In this document: piece after piece, positions 61,558-64,000 of the stretch
How positions within the stretch are numbered: position 1 is the stretch's first letter
Layout of the letters: each line of letters begins with the position of its first letter
Origin: Rhodopirellula europaea 6C
Lineage (GTDB): Bacteria; Planctomycetota; Planctomycetia; Pirellulales; Pirellulaceae
Assembly (NCBI RefSeq): GCF_000338295.1
Contig: NZ_ANMO01000011.1
Coordinates: 62,001-126,000, forward strand
Length of the DNA: 64,000 nt
Direction of reading: 5' to 3'
Program-made: the position numbers and the translations under genes
The notes under the pieces: generated by a model
What the model saw: the letters and a program-made list of their open reading frames with translations, nothing else
What the model was told of the DNA's origin: nothing
Databases searched by the model: none

Positions 61558-64000
61558 GTGTCAGTTCTACGCACCACGTTGCTATGGATCTCCGCCTCGA
61601 TTCTGGTCCTAATACCGTTGTGTTTGGCAGCGGATTTCGGCGGGATCTTGCACTGGAGTCAATACGTTGCGGCCACCGGTATCTTGGTCGCGATGCTGTT
61701 ATCGCTGGTCGGTTTGACGGACACGACCGCGTCCAGCGGTCTGCGCCAACACAAGTTGCTGATCCCGCTGGGATTGTTGGTGCTGCTCGCATGGATCCAG
61801 ACCATGCCGCTGCCGTCCAGCCTCGTTGGATTGCTCAGCCCTGGGTCCCAAGATGCCTATTCGACTTGGCTGGACGGTTTGGTGCCCGCGGAGGAACAAC
61901 CTTCGATCCACGCGATGTCGGTGTCGCCGTTTGATACCCATCACGTCGCAATGTTATTGACGTTGTTGCTGCCACTTTCCTTCGCGGCATCGATCGTCTT
62001 CCACGCTCGCAACCGATTGACGATGTTGCTCAGCGCGATCGCAATCACGGGTGCGTCCGTTGCGATCATCGGCTTCTACCGCAAACTGGACCCGACGGCG
62101 GACATCTGGTTCTTTCAAACGAGGTCCAGCGGGTTCGCCGGATTCGTCAATCGCAACAACGCTGCGTTGATGTTGAATTTCGGTTTGGCCGCCAGCCTCG
62201 GGTTGTTGTCTTGGCGGATGATGGCTTTGCACAACATCGAATTGGATGATCCCGATTTCGAATTCAACGATCTTTTGGCACTGATCTCGGACCGAGAGTC
62301 ACTGATCGGTTTGCTTTCATCAATTACCTGTGTTGCCGGTTTGCTTCTGAATGGTTCGCGAGGCGGTGTGGTCGCGGCGTTGTTTGGATTGGTTTTCGCT
62401 TTCGGATACGTTCGCCCAAGACGCGGGTTGATCGGTTTGCCTGTGTTGGCAGTTGTGATCGCAATCTCGGTCGCGATTTTGACAGTTCCGATGCAGCTCA
62501 ATCTCGAATCCATCACTCGGCTCGAGATGATTTCCGCAAACGCGGACACTTTGCAAAAAGACGGCCGGTTGCTGCACTGGCAAGATGGATGGAATGCCGC
62601 GATGGCTTACCTCCCGATGGGATCCGGCATCAGCACCTACGGATATTCCTACTTGCCGTACCAATCGCAAAGTCCGGGACCATGGTTTGAACACGCCGAC
62701 AACTTGTGGTTGGAAATGCTGGTCGAGACCGGATTGCCTGGCGTAGTGATTACGGTGCTGCTGTTTGTGATCTTGCTTCGGTCACTGCGGCGGTTGTCGA
62801 CATCAGCTGACCCCGTTGATCAAGGCGTTCGGGTCGCGGCGTGGTATGCGATCGCCGCGGTTGCCGCGTCGCAATTCTTTGACTTCGGTTTGATCATGCC
62901 CGCCAACCTATTCGTTGCCGTGGTGCTGGCGACCGCTGTGGTTTCGCGACAGGTTGCTGGCGGTGGACTGCAAGCTCCAATGCCCGAGGAAGAAGACGAT
63001 CCTTATCACGCGATGGCGATGGCGGATCCCGAATACGCCATGGCGATGGCTGCGGCGGAACGGGAAGAAGAAGCCGCTGCCGCAGACCTCGAACCAGAAT
63101 CCACAACCGACAACACGAAGTCCGCTTCGGGCGGTGCGAAGATCAAATTGAAATCCACTTCCAAGTGGGGCCGCCTGACATCATCCGTCAGTGTCGGTGC
63201 CATCGCGGTTGGGATCATCTTGCTGTCCTTGCTAGCAATTCCTGGTTTGAAAAACGACGCCGAATCAGAATCGCTGGTCCGCCGCATCCAAAGCGAATAC
63301 GCGGGAATGAAGTTTCAACCTGAGGTTTTGGAACAAGTCGAATCGTTGCTAGCCGAGAACCTGGACTATAACCCGTTCCCCGAGACCCGCACTTTGCTCG
63401 CTGCGACTCAGCGTGATCGCGGACGCTTGGCGGAGACGTTGGAATGGCGGCCGACCACGATTGAACAGGCAGGTGAGATTTACGCGAAAACGAATCTGAA
63501 TGAGCGTGAACTGAATTACCCGCCGCCATTGGCTGCGATGACGCGAGATCCACTCAAGAGCATTCTGCATTACGAAGACGCTTGGAACACGTCCTTGGCT
63601 GGCGTGGTGACTTGCCCGCTCGGACAAGCCTCGCGAGCATCGTTGGTGCAATTGCAATCTGTTCTGGAACCCCAACCCGAAACAAACGTCGCGGTCAAAC
63701 ATCTTGCGAAGTTCTACTCGACCGAACCCATTCGTTTGATGCGATTGGGGCGACGCGCTTTCATGATCGGCGACTACGATTCAGCCGTATCGACGTTTCG
63801 AGATTCGCTGGCTTTGCGTCCTGGCCTGGCGTCTCAGTTGATGCCTCTGTTCCGAGTCAACCAAGACAAGCTTCCGCTCAGCAGAGTCATTCCGGAACAA
63901 TCGCAAGCGATCGAATTAGCGGCGGCCGATGTGATGTTGTGGGATGAACCCGATCAACCGTTCCTTCAGTACGCTGCAAGTTCGATCGATTGCAGTCGCG
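61558..64000 (+). CDS. O-antigen ligase/polymerase-type membrane protein, truncated by window end
   Basis: The open frame starts at GTG 61558 (in-frame stop at 61507..61509 above it) and runs without stop to the window end, 814 codons. It has about twelve hydrophobic segments, the Wzy/WaaL signature LLNGSRGGVVAALFGLVFAF and HADNLWLEMLVETGLPGVV, after SGFAGFVNRNNAALMLNFG. A charged loop of about 60 residues and another helix (SVGAIAVGIILLSLLAIPG) are followed by a C-terminal TPR-like region (FMIGDYDSAVSTFRDSLALRPG). It links lipid-borne sugar chains or polymerises them at the outer face of the inner membrane. A stop codon is not visible. Confidence 0.85.
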   Translation, partial: MSVLRTTLLWISASILVLIPLCLAADFGGILHWSQYVAATGILVAMLLSLVGLTDTTASSGLRQHKLLIPLGLLVLLAWIQTMPLPSSLVGLLSPGSQDAYSTWLDGLVPAEEQPSIHAMSVSPFDTHHVAMLLTLLLPLSFAASIVFHARNRLTMLLSAIAITGASVAIIGFYRKLDPTADIWFFQTRSSGFAGFVNRNNAALMLNFGLAASLGLLSWRMMALHNIELDDPDFEFNDLLALISDRESLIGLLSSITCVAGLLLNGSRGGVVAALFGLVFAFGYVRPRRGLIGLPVLAVVIAISVAILTVPMQLNLESITRLEMISANADTLQKDGRLLHWQDGWNAAMAYLPMGSGISTYGYSYLPYQSQSPGPWFEHADNLWLEMLVETGLPGVVITVLLFVILLRSLRRLSTSADPVDQGVRVAAWYAIAAVAASQFFDFGLIMPANLFVAVVLATAVVSRQVAGGGLQAPMPEEEDDPYHAMAMADPEYAMAMAAAEREEEAAAADLEPESTTDNTKSASGGAKIKLKSTSKWGRLTSSVSVGAIAVGIILLSLLAIPGLKNDAESESLVRRIQSEYAGMKFQPEVLEQVESLLAENLDYNPFPETRTLLAATQRDRGRLAETLEWRPTTIEQAGEIYAKTNLNERELNYPPPLAAMTRDPLKSILHYEDAWNTSLAGVVTCPLGQASRASLVQLQSVLEPQPETNVAVKHLAKFYSTEPIRLMRLGRRAFMIGDYDSAVSTFRDSLALRPGLASQLMPLFRVNQDKLPLSRVIPEQSQAIELAAADVMLWDEPDQPFLQYAASSIDCSR

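Overview
The window reads as an ordinary chromosomal segment of a planctomycete. The closest fit by gene content is a Pirellulaceae/Rhodopirellula-type bacterium; this is inferred from family content, not from a database match. The grounds are: DUF1559 prepilin-like protein with a small lipoprotein beside it, a Pirellula/Verrucomicrobium-type haem-binding domain (CxxCH), a sulfatase, DUF11-repeat secreted proteins, a MoxR/DUF58/BatA-type operon, a Na+-NQR operon, an FHA-ECF sigma-anti-sigma operon, a tetrahydromethanopterin-type dihydropteroate-synthase-related protein, and weak Shine-Dalgarno signals throughout.

Layout. 1-1.5 kb: nqrB (cut by the window edge) and nqrA on the minus strand. 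1.7-8.2 kb (minus): PhoD-like phosphatase, polytopic membrane protein, receptor-type Ser/Thr kinase, NAD-sugar epimerase. 8.2-8.6 kb: a cluster of GTAG-plus-hairpin repeats. 8.6-16.2 kb (minus): four-gene moxR-DUF58-BatA-vWA operon. 16.4-21 kb (minus): FHA protein, ECF sigma, anti-sigma and a large secreted alpha/beta hydrolase, nearly or actually overlapping. 21.3-27 kb (minus): animal-like UDP-glucose dehydrogenase, lipase-like protein, DUF1559 protein with a good terminator, small lipoprotein. 27.6-36 kb (plus): DUF11 protein, degenerate receiver fused to a HATPase, protease-dead site-2-protease-like membrane protein, HD-GYP protein, RNase HII-like protein, haem-domain protein. 36.2-41.1 kb: ferritin-like protein, ribbon-helix-helix (HicB-like) protein, WYL regulator, PyrK, Tat-exported transglutaminase. 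41.36-43.2 kb: a complete-looking group II intron. 43.5-53 kb: sulfatase, small membrane protein, exported nitrilase, DUF2314-ankyrin protein, DUF1206 protein, second DUF11 protein, DUF4173-like protein. 53-54.2 kb: a REP-associated transposase (RAYT) between arrays of its probable REP substrates. 54.2-58.6 kb: dnaB and a divergent dnaA with a well-formed promoter, then maf. 58.8-64 kb (plus): DUF1573 protein, DHPS-related protein, and an O-antigen-ligase-type protein running off the window.

Most notable. (i) The RAYT 'REPtron': three copies of an exactly 129-bp unit, each starting with a GTAG hairpin on the plus strand and ending with one on the minus strand, wedged against dnaB. (ii) A second, RAYT-less GTAG-hairpin family at 8.2-8.6 kb. 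(iii) A DnaA whose box-reading signature is changed, transcribed from a sigma70-like promoter whose spacer is a perfect 14-bp palindrome. (iv) Two signalling or protease pseudo-enzymes side by side (a receiver without its phosphorylatable Asp, and an M50-like protein without HExxH). (v) A long divergent relative of RNase HII. No tRNA, rRNA or CRISPR array was seen.
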